Part shown: positions 27,229-36,678 of the stretch, piece after piece | How the letters are laid out: every line of letters begins with the position of its first letter | How positions within the stretch are numbered: position 1 is the stretch's first letter | DNA from: Sinorhizobium sp. 8-89 | GTDB taxonomy: Bacteria > Pseudomonadota > Alphaproteobacteria > Rhizobiales > Rhizobiaceae | Reading direction: 5' to 3' | Length of the DNA stretch: 64,000 nucleotides | NCBI RefSeq assembly: GCF_030124325.1 | Contig: NZ_JASKLR010000003.1 | Coordinates: 310,001 to 374,000 of the forward strand | The notes under the pieces: generated by a model | Databases searched by the model: none | Seen by the model: only the letters and a program-made list of their open reading frames with translations | What the model was told of the DNA's origin: nothing | Made by a program: the position numbers and the translations under genes

Positions 27229-27336
27229 GCCCCTCTTCCCGCTGCCGCGATCTCCTCCCCGCATACGGGGAGAAGGGCCTGCCGCGCCGGCTCGTCCCCT
27301 CTCGCCGCGCGCGGGGAGAGGGTCAGGGTGAGGGCA
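27229..27336. repeat. CTCTCCCCGC-type intergenic repeat
   Basis: Hairpin CTCCCCGCATACGGGGAG and a second CGCGCGGGGAGAGGGTCAGGGTGAGGG half, the same family as the copy at 21202. It fills the gap between copy 2 of the oxidoreductase and the methyltransferase gene. Confidence 0.8.
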
Positions 27337-27363
27337 AAGAGCTATAGCGCCATTGGGAGATGA

Positions 27364-28911
27364 ATGATGGCTGAGGAATGCGCAGTTGCGGTTTCTAGGA
27401 GATCCGGCGGACGAGCGGCGCGTGTGGCGCTTCGGTCCGCGCCGCTTGCGGAAAACATCCGGCCGGTGCGCCCCGGTCTTCCCGGCGGTCAGTACAAGCC
27501 TCTGAGCGAGGCGAATGTCCGGCGCATCCATGAAGCGGCGCTCGATGCGCTGGAGCAGATCGGGCTTGCCAATGCGCCGAAGTCCGGCGTCGAGATCATG
27601 ACTGGTGCCGGCGCCGTCCTCGGCGATGACGGCCGTCTTCGCTTCCCCCGCGCGCTGGTCGAGGACATGCTCGCCATTGCCGCCCGCGATATCACGCTTC
27701 ATGCCCGCGATCCGAAGCAGGATCTGGAGCTCAGCGGTACGCGCGTCTACTACGGCACCGCCGGTGCGGCGGTTCACGTTGTCGATGTCGAGAAGCGGGA
27801 ATACCGAGAGTCGACCGCGAAGGACCTGCTGAACGCGGCGCAACTCGTTCACCACCTGGACAATGTCCATTTCTTCCAGCGGGCGATGGTCTGCCGCGAC
27901 GTTCCCGACAACTTCCTGATGGACATCAATACGCTCTATGCCTGCTGCGCCGGAACGACGAAACATGTCGGCACCAGCTTTTCCGATCCGTCGCATGTCG
28001 AGGGCTGTTTCGACCTGATCCATATGATCGCCGGCGGCGAGGAAAACTGGCGGGCGCGGCCTTTCGTTTCCAATTCCAACTGCTTCGTCGTGCCGCCGAT
28101 GAAATTCGCGGAGGAAAGCTGCATCACCATGGAAGCCTGCATCAGAGGCGGCATGCCGGTGCTGCTGCTTTCGGCAGGGCAGGCGGGGGCGACTGCGCCG
28201 GCGCCGCTTGCGACCGCGATCGTGCAGGCGGTCGCCGAATGCCTGGCGGGTGTCGTCTACGTCAATGCCATGTCGCCCGGCCATCCGGCGATCTTCGGCA
28301 CCTGGCCCTTCGTTTCGGACTTGAGGACCGGCGCGATGTCGGGTGGTTCCGGTGAGCAGGCGCTGCTGACGGCGGGCTGCGCGCAGATGCACCAGTTCTA
28401 TCGCCTGCCAGGCGGGGCCGCCGCCGGCATCGCTGACGCGAAGCTGCCGGACATGCAGGCCGGCTGGGAGCAGGCGATCTCCAACGTCATGGCGGGACTT
28501 TCCGGCCTCAACATGGTCTACGAGGCCCTCGGCATGCATGCCTCGCTCCTCGGCTTCTGCCTGGAATCGTTGGTACTCGGCGACGACATGCTCGGGCAGG
28601 TGCAGCGCTGCATCCGCGGCATCGATGTGACCGAGGATTCGGTTTCGCTCGAAACCATGCGCTCCGTCTGCCTCGACGGTCCCGGCCACTATCTCGGTCA
28701 CCCGCAGACGCTCGGGCTGATGCAGACCGAATATATCTATCCCGCGGTTGCCGATCGCACGAGCCCGAAGGAGTGGGTCGAGATCGGCCGTCCGGACCTC
28801 GTCGCCCGCGCGATCGAGAGAAAGAATCGCATTCTATCGGAAGCGGCACCTTCGGTGATCGCGCCTGACATCGACCGGGCGATCCGCGAAAAATTCCGGA
28901 TCTATTGCTGA
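27364..28911 (+). CDS. trimethylamine methyltransferase (MttB) family protein, non-pyrrolysine type
   Basis: A 515-residue MttB-superfamily corrinoid methyltransferase. Supporting segments are LSEANVRRIHEAALDALEQIG near residue 40, TSFSDPSHVEGCFDLIHMIAG near 200, and GGSGEQALLTAGCAQMHQFYRLPGG near 335. No in-frame TAG interrupts it, so it belongs with the MtgB-like members, some of which demethylate glycine betaine instead of trimethylamine. GGGAGATGA precedes the ATG at 27364 (a second ATG follows directly). No corrinoid partner protein is encoded nearby. It follows the two GcvT oxidoreductases in the same direction and would supply dimethylglycine to them if betaine is the substrate. Confidence 0.87.
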   Translation: MMAEECAVAVSRRSGGRAARVALRSAPLAENIRPVRPGLPGGQYKPLSEANVRRIHEAALDALEQIGLANAPKSGVEIMTGAGAVLGDDGRLRFPRALVEDMLAIAARDITLHARDPKQDLELSGTRVYYGTAGAAVHVVDVEKREYRESTAKDLLNAAQLVHHLDNVHFFQRAMVCRDVPDNFLMDINTLYACCAGTTKHVGTSFSDPSHVEGCFDLIHMIAGGEENWRARPFVSNSNCFVVPPMKFAEESCITMEACIRGGMPVLLLSAGQAGATAPAPLATAIVQAVAECLAGVVYVNAMSPGHPAIFGTWPFVSDLRTGAMSGGSGEQALLTAGCAQMHQFYRLPGGAAAGIADAKLPDMQAGWEQAISNVMAGLSGLNMVYEALGMHASLLGFCLESLVLGDDMLGQVQRCIRGIDVTEDSVSLETMRSVCLDGPGHYLGHPQTLGLMQTEYIYPAVADRTSPKEWVEIGRPDLVARAIERKNRILSEAAPSVIAPDIDRAIREKFRIYC

Positions 28912-28976
28912 CGACACCGATGCAGCGCGATCCGCTTTTCGAGTGCAAGGCGGAACCGGGAGGACATCGTTCGAGA

Positions 28977-29474
28977 TCAGCATCGGCGGTTGAAATGCGT
29001 CCTGAGCGTCACATGCGTCTGGACGGTGGCGACACCTGGAATCGTGGCAATCTTTCGCCGGATCGTGTCGAGCTCGCCGTTGGAATCGCATTCAACCAGC
29101 AGCATCAGATCCGTCGCGCCTGCGAGCGACCAGCAACTGACCACGTGTGGCATGCCGGAAAGGTGCGGCACGACATGGTCGCAATTCTTGCCGGGCTGGA
29201 AGGCGACGGCGACAAGCGCCCGCACGACGGGCGACTTATCCTCCTGACCGAGGCGGATCGTGTAACCGGCAACGACGCCCTTCGCTTCGAGCCGGCGCAA
29301 CCGCTCGTGCGTGGCGCTGCGCGAGAGACCGGCGTGGCGGGCAAGCGCCACAAGGCTCTGGCGTGAATCCTTGCGCAGGGCGGCGATCAACAGCCGGTCT
29401 TTTTCATCGAGTTCAGTCAAATCGTCGTCCCCTGCCGTTGTAGCCGGACGAATGTCCGACCCAGGCGGCATCAT
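28977..29474 (-). CDS. Lrp/AsnC-family transcriptional regulator
   Basis: A 165-residue Lrp/AsnC regulator with an extra 25-residue N-terminal tail. The helix-turn-helix runs LDEKDRLLIAALRKDSRQSLVALARHAGLSRSATHERLRRLEAKGVV, then the RAM domain (VRALVAVAF, SCWSLAGATDLMLLVE, GVATVQTHVTLRTHF). It is convergent with the methyltransferase gene and divergent from the isochorismatase-like gene (60 bases), which is its most likely target. Confidence 0.9.
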   Translation of the reverse strand: MMPPGSDIRPATTAGDDDLTELDEKDRLLIAALRKDSRQSLVALARHAGLSRSATHERLRRLEAKGVVAGYTIRLGQEDKSPVVRALVAVAFQPGKNCDHVVPHLSGMPHVVSCWSLAGATDLMLLVECDSNGELDTIRRKIATIPGVATVQTHVTLRTHFNRRC

Positions 29475-29534
29475 GCTGAGTGAAACCGGACGATAGGGCA
29501 GTTACCGTTCAGGAACAACGAAGGAGCCTTGTTC

Positions 29535-30119
29535 ATGAACAGCTTGAAATTGCCCGACAATGCCGTCCTGCTACCGATCGATATGCAGCAGGCCTTTGAT
29601 GCGGCACCGTGGCCGCCGCGCTGGAACGATCGCGTCGACGAGAACGGTCTTGCGCTTCTTGCCGCCTGGCGCGCCGCCAAACGGCCGATCATCCATGTCC
29701 GCCATGACAGTGTCGAAGACGGATCGACACTTCGTCCGGAGCGGCCGGGCAATGCATTCCGCCCGGGGTTCGGTCCGAGAGGCGGCGAGCCGCTCGTGAC
29801 GAAGAGCGTAAACGCCGCTTTCATCGGCACCGACCTCGACTTGCGGCTTCGGCGTCTCGGTGCCGACACCGTCGTGCTCTTCGGCATCTCCACCGACATG
29901 TGCGTTTCGACATCGGTGCGGGTGGGAGCCAATATGGGCTATCGCATGATCCTGGTGGAGGATGCCTGCGACTGCTTCGACCTGCCGGACGGCGTGGGCG
30001 GCGTGGTTCCTGCGCGGGATATCCATCGCGCGCATGTCGCGACTCTGAGGGCGGAATTCGCTTCGGTCGTGACGACGGGCGAACTGCTTGCGATGCTCGG
30101 CCCTGCCGTGGCGGCGTGA
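29535..30119 (+). CDS. isochorismatase-family cysteine hydrolase
   Basis: A 194-residue member of the isochorismatase/nicotinamidase superfamily. The triad is visible: Asp16 (LLPIDMQQAF), Lys90 (VTKSVNAAF) and Cys123 (GISTDMCVSTSV), with the cis-peptide segment before the Cys. AAGGAG lies eight bases before the ATG at 29535. The triad Cys indicates an amidase-type hydrolase (N-carbamoyl-sarcosine, nicotinamide or ureidoacrylate hydrolases are relatives). Being beside a methylamine locus it could be an N-carbamoylsarcosine amidase, but the sequence does not decide. Confidence 0.88.
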   Translation: MNSLKLPDNAVLLPIDMQQAFDAAPWPPRWNDRVDENGLALLAAWRAAKRPIIHVRHDSVEDGSTLRPERPGNAFRPGFGPRGGEPLVTKSVNAAFIGTDLDLRLRRLGADTVVLFGISTDMCVSTSVRVGANMGYRMILVEDACDCFDLPDGVGGVVPARDIHRAHVATLRAEFASVVTTGELLAMLGPAVAA

Positions 30120-30178
30120 CGGTCGGCTTCAACGAATCGGCGGAGGGTGCCGGATCGCTTCACAGGCACTCTCCAGGG

Positions 30179-30697
30179 CTAACGCGTCGCCGCACCTCTC
30201 ACCTGGCTTACCTCGTAGGTCCATTTCGGCGCGGTGGGTGCCTCTCCGTCCCGGAACGGGAAGGTGAGGAACGTCTCGAAGGGGCGGCTCTGGCCGCCCG
30301 GCACTCGGACGAGGATGAGCGCCGTGTCGTCACCGATCCGCTCGCAGGCTCCGCCGGGGCAGTCTTCGAGCGTGACGGTGAGCCGGAAATATTCAAGTGC
30401 GAGGGCGGAGCTGTTGCGAACGGTGCCGCGGACGCGGTAGCTCCGTTCGGACTGGTTGCGCTCGAAGCTCACGCCCTCAAGCGCGACGTCCTTGGTCGTG
30501 AGGCCGGCAGGGCGGGTTGGCTCTGGCGCCGGCGGTTGCTGATTGCCGCGCTCGCTCAGCCAGATCACGAAGGCGATGCTCAGGCCGAGGGCGACGGCGA
30601 TTGACAGGACCAGTTCGGCCCGGTTGCGAAAGCGGCTGTATCGGGCCGCGAGATATACGATCGCCACCGCGACCAGCAGCACAATCAACCACAGCAT
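30179..30697 (-). CDS. hypothetical membrane protein (172 aa)
   Basis: Two N-terminal membrane segments (residues 1-18, then about 29-46) are followed by a Pro-rich linker (QQPPAPEPTRP) and a C-terminal beta-rich domain (YRVRGTVRNSSALALEYFRLTVTLEDC) resembling the FxLYD-type fold of exported proteins. There is a Cys pair in DCPGGAC. I recognise no named family. It is convergent with the isochorismatase-like gene and lies downstream of the siderophore operon in the same direction with a 157-base gap. Confidence 0.65.
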   Translation of the reverse strand: MLWLIVLLVAVAIVYLAARYSRFRNRAELVLSIAVALGLSIAFVIWLSERGNQQPPAPEPTRPAGLTTKDVALEGVSFERNQSERSYRVRGTVRNSSALALEYFRLTVTLEDCPGGACERIGDDTALILVRVPGGQSRPFETFLTFPFRDGEAPTAPKWTYEVSQVRGAATR

Positions 30698-30854
30698 GAA
30701 GCTCCTCCTTGCGGAACCTTATATGGCGTCGAGCGCACCTGGCAATTGCTAGGCGCTCGCATCCGCTCGGAGGAAGCGAACTCGAATAAGATGCCTTGGA
30801 ATCAAGGCGCTAGGCGCCCGCTGCGTTCGCGCTCTTTTCCGGCCGCCGGCCGTG

Positions 30855-31994
30855 CTACTTTCCCGTCCTCAGGCTGATCCAGTAGCTGCCCTCAAACGGA
30901 ACCGCGGCGAAGCGGGTGTTGATTTCCGCAAGGCTCGCCGCCGGGTCGACATCCGGAAAAAGGTCCGGGCGCAGCCAGGAGGCGAAGGCTTCCGCCGCGA
31001 GGACGTTCAGCGGCACGGCATTGAAGAAATTCCAGAGGCCATGGACGCGCCCGTTGCGGACAGCCGCGATACTCGTCATCACCGGCGTCGTGACTGCTTC
31101 TGCCAGTGTCCGCTCCGCGTCTTCCGATTTCACGCCGGGGCCGATGGAGAAGCCGCTGTATTTTCCGCCCGGCGAGGACGTGGCGATGTAGACGTCGGGA
31201 TTTTCGGCCATGATCGCTTCCGCGTTGACCATGCCGCCCGGACGCGGCAGCTTTCCCTCGACGATATTGCGGCTGCCAGTGATGCTGACGAATTCGCCGA
31301 GACCGCCGACGCCATAGGCCCAACAACAGGCGGCTGCACCGGGGAACGCTTCCATGAGCACCGTCGGTCCCGGCTCGGGATGCTTCGCAACCCGTTCGCG
31401 GATGCGCGCGAGGCGCTCTTCATAGAAGCGGGCGAAATCGTCCGCCTGCTTCTCGCGCTCGAAGATCTTGCCGAGCAGCCGCATGTTGCCGGCGGTGTTC
31501 TTCAAGGGGTCGCCGTTGAAGTCGACGACGACCACCGGCACGCCGACGTTTTCGAGATAGTCGATCGCACGCTTGCCCGGCTCCGTATCGGCCTGCCAAT
31601 TGGCAAGGATCGCGAGATCGGCCTTCAGCGTCAGGAGCGCCTCGAAAGAAAGGCCGGCTCCGCTGCCGTCATCGATCAGCGGCACATCGGCAAGTTTCGG
31701 AAACTTGTGGACGAAGCTTTCGTAGATCTCCGGATTGTCATTCTTCATGTCACTCGACCAGCCGGCCAGCAGGCTTACGGGATCCGGATGGATGAGCGAA
31801 AGCGCGACGAGATTGAAGCCGCTGCCGAGCAGAACCGCCTTCGGTGGGGCCGGAATCGTCACTTGCCGGCCGACGGCGTCAGTGATGGTCATCGGCCATT
31901 GGGTCTCCGCACGGGCGGCAAGGCAGAACAGTGTCATCGACAGAAGCGCGATGGCCCGGATGATGATTACAAGAGCGAGACTGGGGCGAGACAA
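30855..31994 (-). CDS. fhuP: iron-siderophore ABC transporter substrate-binding protein
   Basis: A 379-residue periplasmic protein of the FepB/BtuF fold with an N-terminal signal peptide (hydrophobic stretch ending AARAETQ). ITDAVGRQVTIPAPPKAVLL is the standard opening of siderophore-binding proteins. It starts with TTG immediately after the fhuF TAG; AAAGGA eight bases upstream supports this start, as the next ATG would destroy the signal peptide. It is the third gene of fhuA2-fhuF-fhuP, an order known from S. meliloti, where FhuP serves hydroxamate siderophore uptake. The matching permease and ATPase are not in the window. The symbol rests on gene order. Confidence 0.85.
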   Translation of the reverse strand: MSRPSLALVIIIRAIALLSMTLFCLAARAETQWPMTITDAVGRQVTIPAPPKAVLLGSGFNLVALSLIHPDPVSLLAGWSSDMKNDNPEIYESFVHKFPKLADVPLIDDGSGAGLSFEALLTLKADLAILANWQADTEPGKRAIDYLENVGVPVVVVDFNGDPLKNTAGNMRLLGKIFEREKQADDFARFYEERLARIRERVAKHPEPGPTVLMEAFPGAAACCWAYGVGGLGEFVSITGSRNIVEGKLPRPGGMVNAEAIMAENPDVYIATSSPGGKYSGFSIGPGVKSEDAERTLAEAVTTPVMTSIAAVRNGRVHGLWNFFNAVPLNVLAAEAFASWLRPDLFPDVDPAASLAEINTRFAAVPFEGSYWISLRTGK

Positions 31995-32750
31995 CTATTG
32001 TTTCCTTTGGCTGGGAAGGGCGCAAAGACTGCCGCAGCTCGGGATGCCGGGGAGAAGGTACCTGAGGCAGCAGATCTTGCGTCGGCAGACGCTTGTCCCG
32101 TCCTCTTCCTCGTGGCGAAGGCAATCGAAGAAGGGGTTCGGCGCGCCATTGGGCAACAGGCGACAGCCGACCATCGCATCGGCCTGATCGCTTAAGGGTT
32201 CGGTTCCGGCCGTGCGAAGGGCATAGTCGATATAGACGGCGGCATTGTTCCAGGCGAGCTTGGGCGAAATCCCGCCGACAAATTTCAGGTGACCGACGAC
32301 CTTGGCGAGGTGTTCTTCCATCAACGGAGCGAGGACGGACAAAATCTCCTGCTCACCGTCCTCCCGCCAGTCGCCGGGCGTCGCGACGCCGAAGGCGCGA
32401 GGGAGGCCATCGGCCGAAAGCGCCACGGTCATTGCGTCGAACGCAACGGGCAGCGTCTGGTGGTCCAGGACCCGGGCAACGACATAGGGGATGGTAAGAC
32501 AGGAGAAATAATAGAGCGACCACATGGAGGCGACGGCACGCCGGTCGCTGCCATTCGACGTCTCGGCATAGGTCGAAAGCGCCCGTTCGAAGGCGCCCGA
32601 GGCGAAGAACGTGGAGAGCGGAATGCCGTCGGAGAGGTCTTCCGCCAGCATCATCTTCTCGTTGCACCAGGCATGGGGACCGGCAAAGGCGGCCGACAGG
32701 AGCTTTGCTCCGCCGACTTCCGTCATGCTCTCATGCCCGCTAGTTGCCAT
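31995..32750 (-). CDS. fhuF: siderophore-iron reductase FhuF
   Basis: A 251-residue FhuF protein. The C-terminal cluster reads CCLRYLLPGIPSCGSLC: Cys227, Cys228, Cys239 and Cys243, that is C-C-x10-C-x3-C, against x2 in E. coli FhuF and in the other copy at 12156-13004. The protein would bind a [2Fe-2S] centre and reduce ferric hydroxamates in the cytoplasm. It begins four bases after the receptor stop and its TAG abuts the fhuP TTG, so the three genes are tightly coupled. Iron control through the upstream TGA-N9-TCA sites is likely. Confidence 0.88.
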   Translation of the reverse strand: MATSGHESMTEVGGAKLLSAAFAGPHAWCNEKMMLAEDLSDGIPLSTFFASGAFERALSTYAETSNGSDRRAVASMWSLYYFSCLTIPYVVARVLDHQTLPVAFDAMTVALSADGLPRAFGVATPGDWREDGEQEILSVLAPLMEEHLAKVVGHLKFVGGISPKLAWNNAAVYIDYALRTAGTEPLSDQADAMVGCRLLPNGAPNPFFDCLRHEEEDGTSVCRRKICCLRYLLPGIPSCGSLCALPSQRKQ

Positions 32751-32754
32751 GGCC

Positions 32755-34944
32755 TTACCAATTGTAGCGCAGCGAGCCGATGACGGTACGGCCCTGGTCG
32801 CGATAGCAGAATCCGGCCGAGCAGACGGGCTCGCGCCGGTCGAAGAGATTGGTGGCGTTCACCTGAAGCCGCAGGCCATCGTACTTTTTGTCAAGCGCGG
32901 CAAAGTTGTAGTGCACCGCAGCATCGAAAAGAACGCGCCCGGAATTGCGGATGGTGTTTGCGTCGTTGCCGTAGCTCGATCCGATGAAGCGCGCCCCTGC
33001 GCCGAAGCCCAACCCGGCACCCGGACCGTCTTCCGGCAGCGTGTAATCGGCCCAGATTGACGCCATATGGCGCGGCACGGAGGAGACGTAATTCCCAACC
33101 GTTCCTGCCGGGCCCTGAATGATCTTCATATCGGTGTAGGCGTAGGCGGCAGTAAGCGAAAGGCCGTTGTCGAGGCTCGTGTTCGCCTCGATCTCGAAGC
33201 CGCGCGAGCGCAGCTTGCCGCGCTGCACCTGGATGTTTGCAGGGCCCGAAGGCAGGTTGACGACCTCGTAGTAGAGCCCGTTCTTCTGGTCGATATTGAA
33301 CAAGGCGGCGGAGATCAGCGTGTTGCTGTTCGGCAAAAGCCATTTGACGCCGATTTCCTCCTGGCTGCTTTCCGTCGGCTTGAACGGCTGGTTCGTTTCC
33401 AGGTTGAGGCCGGCATTAGGTGCAAAGGCTGTCGAGTAGCTGATATAGGGCGCAAGGCCAAAATCGGTCTCATAGGTCAAGCCGATGCGGCCGGAGAATT
33501 CCTTGTCCGTCTGAGACACTGTGGTGAGCGTGTCCGTCAGCAGGTCGGTCGTATCGGTGTCGGACGAGACCCAGTCATAGCGACCGCCGATCGTCAGCGT
33601 CCAGGCGTCGTAGCGGATCTGGTCCTGCAGGTAGGTGCCGACCTGCCACTGGTCCTGCACGACGCGCGTTTGGAAGTCTATCGGGGCGACGGCATCGCCG
33701 CGGGTGGGGTCCTTCGTGTCGAGCGGCGGCGAGGCGCCGCGACCATCGAGCGAACGCCAGCGCAGTTTTGTCAAATCGACGCCAGTAAGCAGTGTGTGGT
33801 CGAGGGCGCCGGTTTCGAAGTTCGATTCGAGCTGGTTGTCGATCACAATGGCGTTCAGTCGTTCGTCGAACGTTCCGGCGCTGCGGTCGATAAGCGTCGG
33901 ATCGACGGCATTAGGAGCATAGGCAAAGGCCCAATCGGCATCGATGTTCAGCGTGGACACGCGTGCATTCTGACGGAAGACGAACGTGTCGTTGAACCGG
34001 TGCTCGAATTCATAGCCAACCCGGCCCTGCGTCTGTATCGAGTCGTTGAAGGCGGGGTTGCCGGCGAAGAAATCCGTCACCTTGCCCGTGGTGGTGTCGT
34101 AGTAGTAGGCCGCCGTGCCACCGGTCTTGGTCCGCGAATATTCACCGAGAATGGTAAGGCTGGTGTCCTCGTCCGGCTTCCAGGTGAAGGCGGGCGCGAC
34201 ATAGGCGCGATCGTCCGGAACACCGACCTGCTCCGTGTCGGCATCGCGCAGGAGACCGGTCAGACGGTAATAGACCGGATCAGTTTCATTGACCGGACCG
34301 GAGAAATCGAACTGACCTTGATAACGATCATGACTGCCGTATTGAACCTGCACCTCGCGCAACGTCTCTTCAGTCGGACGCTTGCTGATCAGGTTGAAAA
34401 GCCCCCCGGCTCCTGACGCACCGTAGAGGGCAGAGGAAGGGCCGCGCAGGATCGATACCCCTTCCAGGCCATAAGGTTCGGTCTTGAACAGCGATGAGCC
34501 TGCTCCCGGCTGACGCAGGTTGTCGCGGAAAACGCCGGTATAAGTCACGTCGAAACCACGGACCGTAAAGCTGTCGAAGCGCGGGTCAAAGCCGTAAGCG
34601 CCGACACGAGAGCTCGGTGTATAGGCCAGGGCATCAAGCAGTGTCTGCGGATTGCGGTCCTTCAACTGCTGTTCCGTTACCGTCGAGATAGACTGCGGCG
34701 TCTCAAGGAAGGGCGTATCGACCTTGGCTCCAGTCGCACTGCTGATGCCCACATAGCCTTCCGCCGTGATCACGCCGCCGCTGCCGCCGTTGACGACCAG
34801 CGTTTCGAGTGCAGTCGAATCGCCAGTGGACGTCGTCTCCTGCTGTGCTTCCTGCGCCTGCGCGGCGGCGACGAGAGCAAGGGCGGAGGTGCCGGCGAGG
34901 GCGGCGCGGACAAGCGGCAGCAGAAGGCTTCTGGTGGGGGGCAT
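32755..34944 (-). CDS. fhuA2: TonB-dependent siderophore receptor
   Basis: A 729-residue outer-membrane receptor. Signal peptide (PTRSLLLPLVRAALAGTSALALVAAAQAQ), plug domain with TPQSISTVTEQQLKDR and VRGFD near residue 120, and RGPSSALYGASGAGGLFNLISKRPT near 165. The barrel ends in the aromatic outer-membrane sorting signal IGSLRYNW. The ATG at 34944 is preferred over a TTG nine bases upstream. Hydroxamate-type siderophores (ferrichrome, ferrioxamine) are suggested by the FhuF partner. A TonB box is likely just after the signal peptide (ETLVVNG). Two RirA-type sites lie 40-100 bases upstream. Confidence 0.92.
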   Translation of the reverse strand: MPPTRSLLLPLVRAALAGTSALALVAAAQAQEAQQETTSTGDSTALETLVVNGGSGGVITAEGYVGISSATGAKVDTPFLETPQSISTVTEQQLKDRNPQTLLDALAYTPSSRVGAYGFDPRFDSFTVRGFDVTYTGVFRDNLRQPGAGSSLFKTEPYGLEGVSILRGPSSALYGASGAGGLFNLISKRPTEETLREVQVQYGSHDRYQGQFDFSGPVNETDPVYYRLTGLLRDADTEQVGVPDDRAYVAPAFTWKPDEDTSLTILGEYSRTKTGGTAAYYYDTTTGKVTDFFAGNPAFNDSIQTQGRVGYEFEHRFNDTFVFRQNARVSTLNIDADWAFAYAPNAVDPTLIDRSAGTFDERLNAIVIDNQLESNFETGALDHTLLTGVDLTKLRWRSLDGRGASPPLDTKDPTRGDAVAPIDFQTRVVQDQWQVGTYLQDQIRYDAWTLTIGGRYDWVSSDTDTTDLLTDTLTTVSQTDKEFSGRIGLTYETDFGLAPYISYSTAFAPNAGLNLETNQPFKPTESSQEEIGVKWLLPNSNTLISAALFNIDQKNGLYYEVVNLPSGPANIQVQRGKLRSRGFEIEANTSLDNGLSLTAAYAYTDMKIIQGPAGTVGNYVSSVPRHMASIWADYTLPEDGPGAGLGFGAGARFIGSSYGNDANTIRNSGRVLFDAAVHYNFAALDKKYDGLRLQVNATNLFDRREPVCSAGFCYRDQGRTVIGSLRYNW

Positions 34945-34984
34945 GCGATGCAACTTTCTGATCGATAAGCGAAATCCTATAAGA

Positions 34985-35042
34985 TGAGCTATTCACTCAT
35001 GATTTTTGCACGCGCAAGGATTTTTTATGACTCAAAGACTCA
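34985..35042 (-). promoter_or_regulatory. two candidate iron-responsive operators (TGA-N9-TCA, RirA type)
   Basis: TGAGCTATTCACTCA (34985-34999) and TGACTCAAAGACTCA (35028-35042) both fit the TGA-N9-TCA core described for RirA control of iron uptake genes in Rhizobium. They lie directly upstream of the receptor gene in an AT-rich promoter-like stretch. Confidence 0.6.
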
Positions 35043-35225
35043 TGTTTTCGGATTTGTGGGAAATCTGCAACAGGCGGACGGAGGCCAAGCCTTGCGCCGG
35101 GTCACGTTGCTGAACTATCGATCAGGCGAGAAAGAATGCCCTCCGGCCGTCTTTCGACAATCGAAGGGCAAACCGGCTCCTTATGTGTAGCGAATCAGCG
35201 GTTAGGGCGTCGCTACCGATCGGCG

Positions 35226-36653
35226 TCAGCCATGATTAATCATGATGTGGCGAACGGCCGTGTAATCCTCGAGCGCATAGACGGACATGTCCTTGCCGTA
35301 GCCCGACTGCTTGACGCCGCCATGCGGCATCTCGTTGGTCAGCATGAAATGCGTGTTGATCCAGGTGCAGCCGTATTGCAGTCGGGACGCCGCCCGCATC
35401 GCCTTGGTGATGTCCCTCGTCCAGACGGAGGAGGCGAGGCCGTAGTCGCTGTCGTTCGCCCAGGCGACGGCATCATCGCTGCCGGTGAAGCGCGTGACGG
35501 AAACGACCGGCCCGAACACCTCGCGGCGGACGATTTCGTCTTCCTGCGTGGCGCCGGCGACGACGGTCGGCTGGAAGAAGAAGCCATCCTTGCTGCCGGC
35601 GCCGCCGCCGGTGGTGATCTCGATGTGCTTCTGATCCGCCGCCCGTTCCACAAAGCTCGCGACGCGATCGCGCTGGCGCTTCGAGATCAGTGGACCGATC
35701 TCGTTTTCGGTATCTTCGTCAAGGTTGTAGCGGATCGTCGAGACGGCGGACGTCAGATCGGCGACGAGCGTCTCGTAGATGCCCGCCTCGGCATAGATGC
35801 GGCAGGCGGCGGTGCAATCCTGGCCGGCATTGTAGTAGCCGAAGGTGCGGATGCCGTTCACAACAGCTTCCAGGTCCGCGTCGTCATAGACGATGACAGG
35901 CGCCTTGCCGCCTAGCTCGAGATGCGTGCGCTTCACCGTCTTGGCGGCCGCGGCGAGCACCTTCTTGCCGGTCGCGATATCGCCGGTGATCGAGACCATC
36001 GAGATCTTCGGATGGTTGATGAGCGTGTTGCCGACCGTTTCCCCGCGGCCGGTGACGACGTTGACGACGCCTTCGGGCAGAATGTCCGCGAGCAACCGCG
36101 CGAGCTTCAGTGCCGTCAGCGGCGTCTGTTCGGAAGGCTTGAACACCACCGTATTGCCGCCGCCGATCGCCGGCGCCAGCTTCCAGGCCATCATCATCAA
36201 CGGGTAGTTCCAGGGCGCGATCGAGCCGACGATGCCGATCGGGTCGCGGCGGATCATCGAGGTGTGGCCCGGCAGGTATTCGCCCGCCGTCGGGGCGTGC
36301 AGGTTGCGCACCGCACCGGCGAAGAAGCGCCAGCAGTCGATGATCGCCGGCAGTTCGTCGTTCTTCACGGCATTGATCGGCTTGCCGCAGTTCAGCGCTT
36401 CCAGCGCGGCGAAGCCGTCGGCATTCTTCTCGATCGCGTCCGCGATCTTCAGGAGATAGTTCGAGCGCTCGGCGGGCGTCGTCTGCGACCAGGCGACGAA
36501 GGCGCGCTCGGCCGCGTCGACGGCGACGTCGAGCTGCGCATGGGACGCCTCCGCGACATCGATGATCTTGGCGCCCGTTCTCGGGTTCAGGATGTGCTCT
36601 TCGACCTCGGTTCCGGCTTCGAAGCGCGATCCGATCAAGAGTTGGGTGTCCAT
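35226..36653 (-). CDS. gamma-aminobutyraldehyde-type NAD-dependent aldehyde dehydrogenase
   Basis: A 475-residue aldehyde dehydrogenase with Asn149 (PWNYP), Lys172 (FKPSEQTP), Glu246 (LELGGKAP) and the catalytic Cys280 (GQDCTAACR). Length and the [10 protein letters not shown] and [12 protein letters not shown] segments fit the gamma-aminobutyraldehyde (PatD/YdcW) or betaine-aldehyde subgroup. The ATG at 36653 has GGGAGAAC upstream; 13 further codons are open but unlikely. It lies 25 bases after the last gene of a polyamine-type importer, so oxidation of an aminoaldehyde from putrescine is the best guess. Betaine aldehyde is the alternative. Confidence 0.85.
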   Translation of the reverse strand: MDTQLLIGSRFEAGTEVEEHILNPRTGAKIIDVAEASHAQLDVAVDAAERAFVAWSQTTPAERSNYLLKIADAIEKNADGFAALEALNCGKPINAVKNDELPAIIDCWRFFAGAVRNLHAPTAGEYLPGHTSMIRRDPIGIVGSIAPWNYPLMMMAWKLAPAIGGGNTVVFKPSEQTPLTALKLARLLADILPEGVVNVVTGRGETVGNTLINHPKISMVSITGDIATGKKVLAAAAKTVKRTHLELGGKAPVIVYDDADLEAVVNGIRTFGYYNAGQDCTAACRIYAEAGIYETLVADLTSAVSTIRYNLDEDTENEIGPLISKRQRDRVASFVERAADQKHIEITTGGGAGSKDGFFFQPTVVAGATQEDEIVRREVFGPVVSVTRFTGSDDAVAWANDSDYGLASSVWTRDITKAMRAASRLQYGCTWINTHFMLTNEMPHGGVKQSGYGKDMSVYALEDYTAVRHIMINHG

Positions 36654-36678
36654 GTCTGTTCTCCCTTTACGTTCGATA

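Noticed and set aside
27364..28911. Pyrrolysine-containing MttB
   Set aside because: There is no in-frame TAG in the 515-codon frame, and no pyrrolysine genes are seen.
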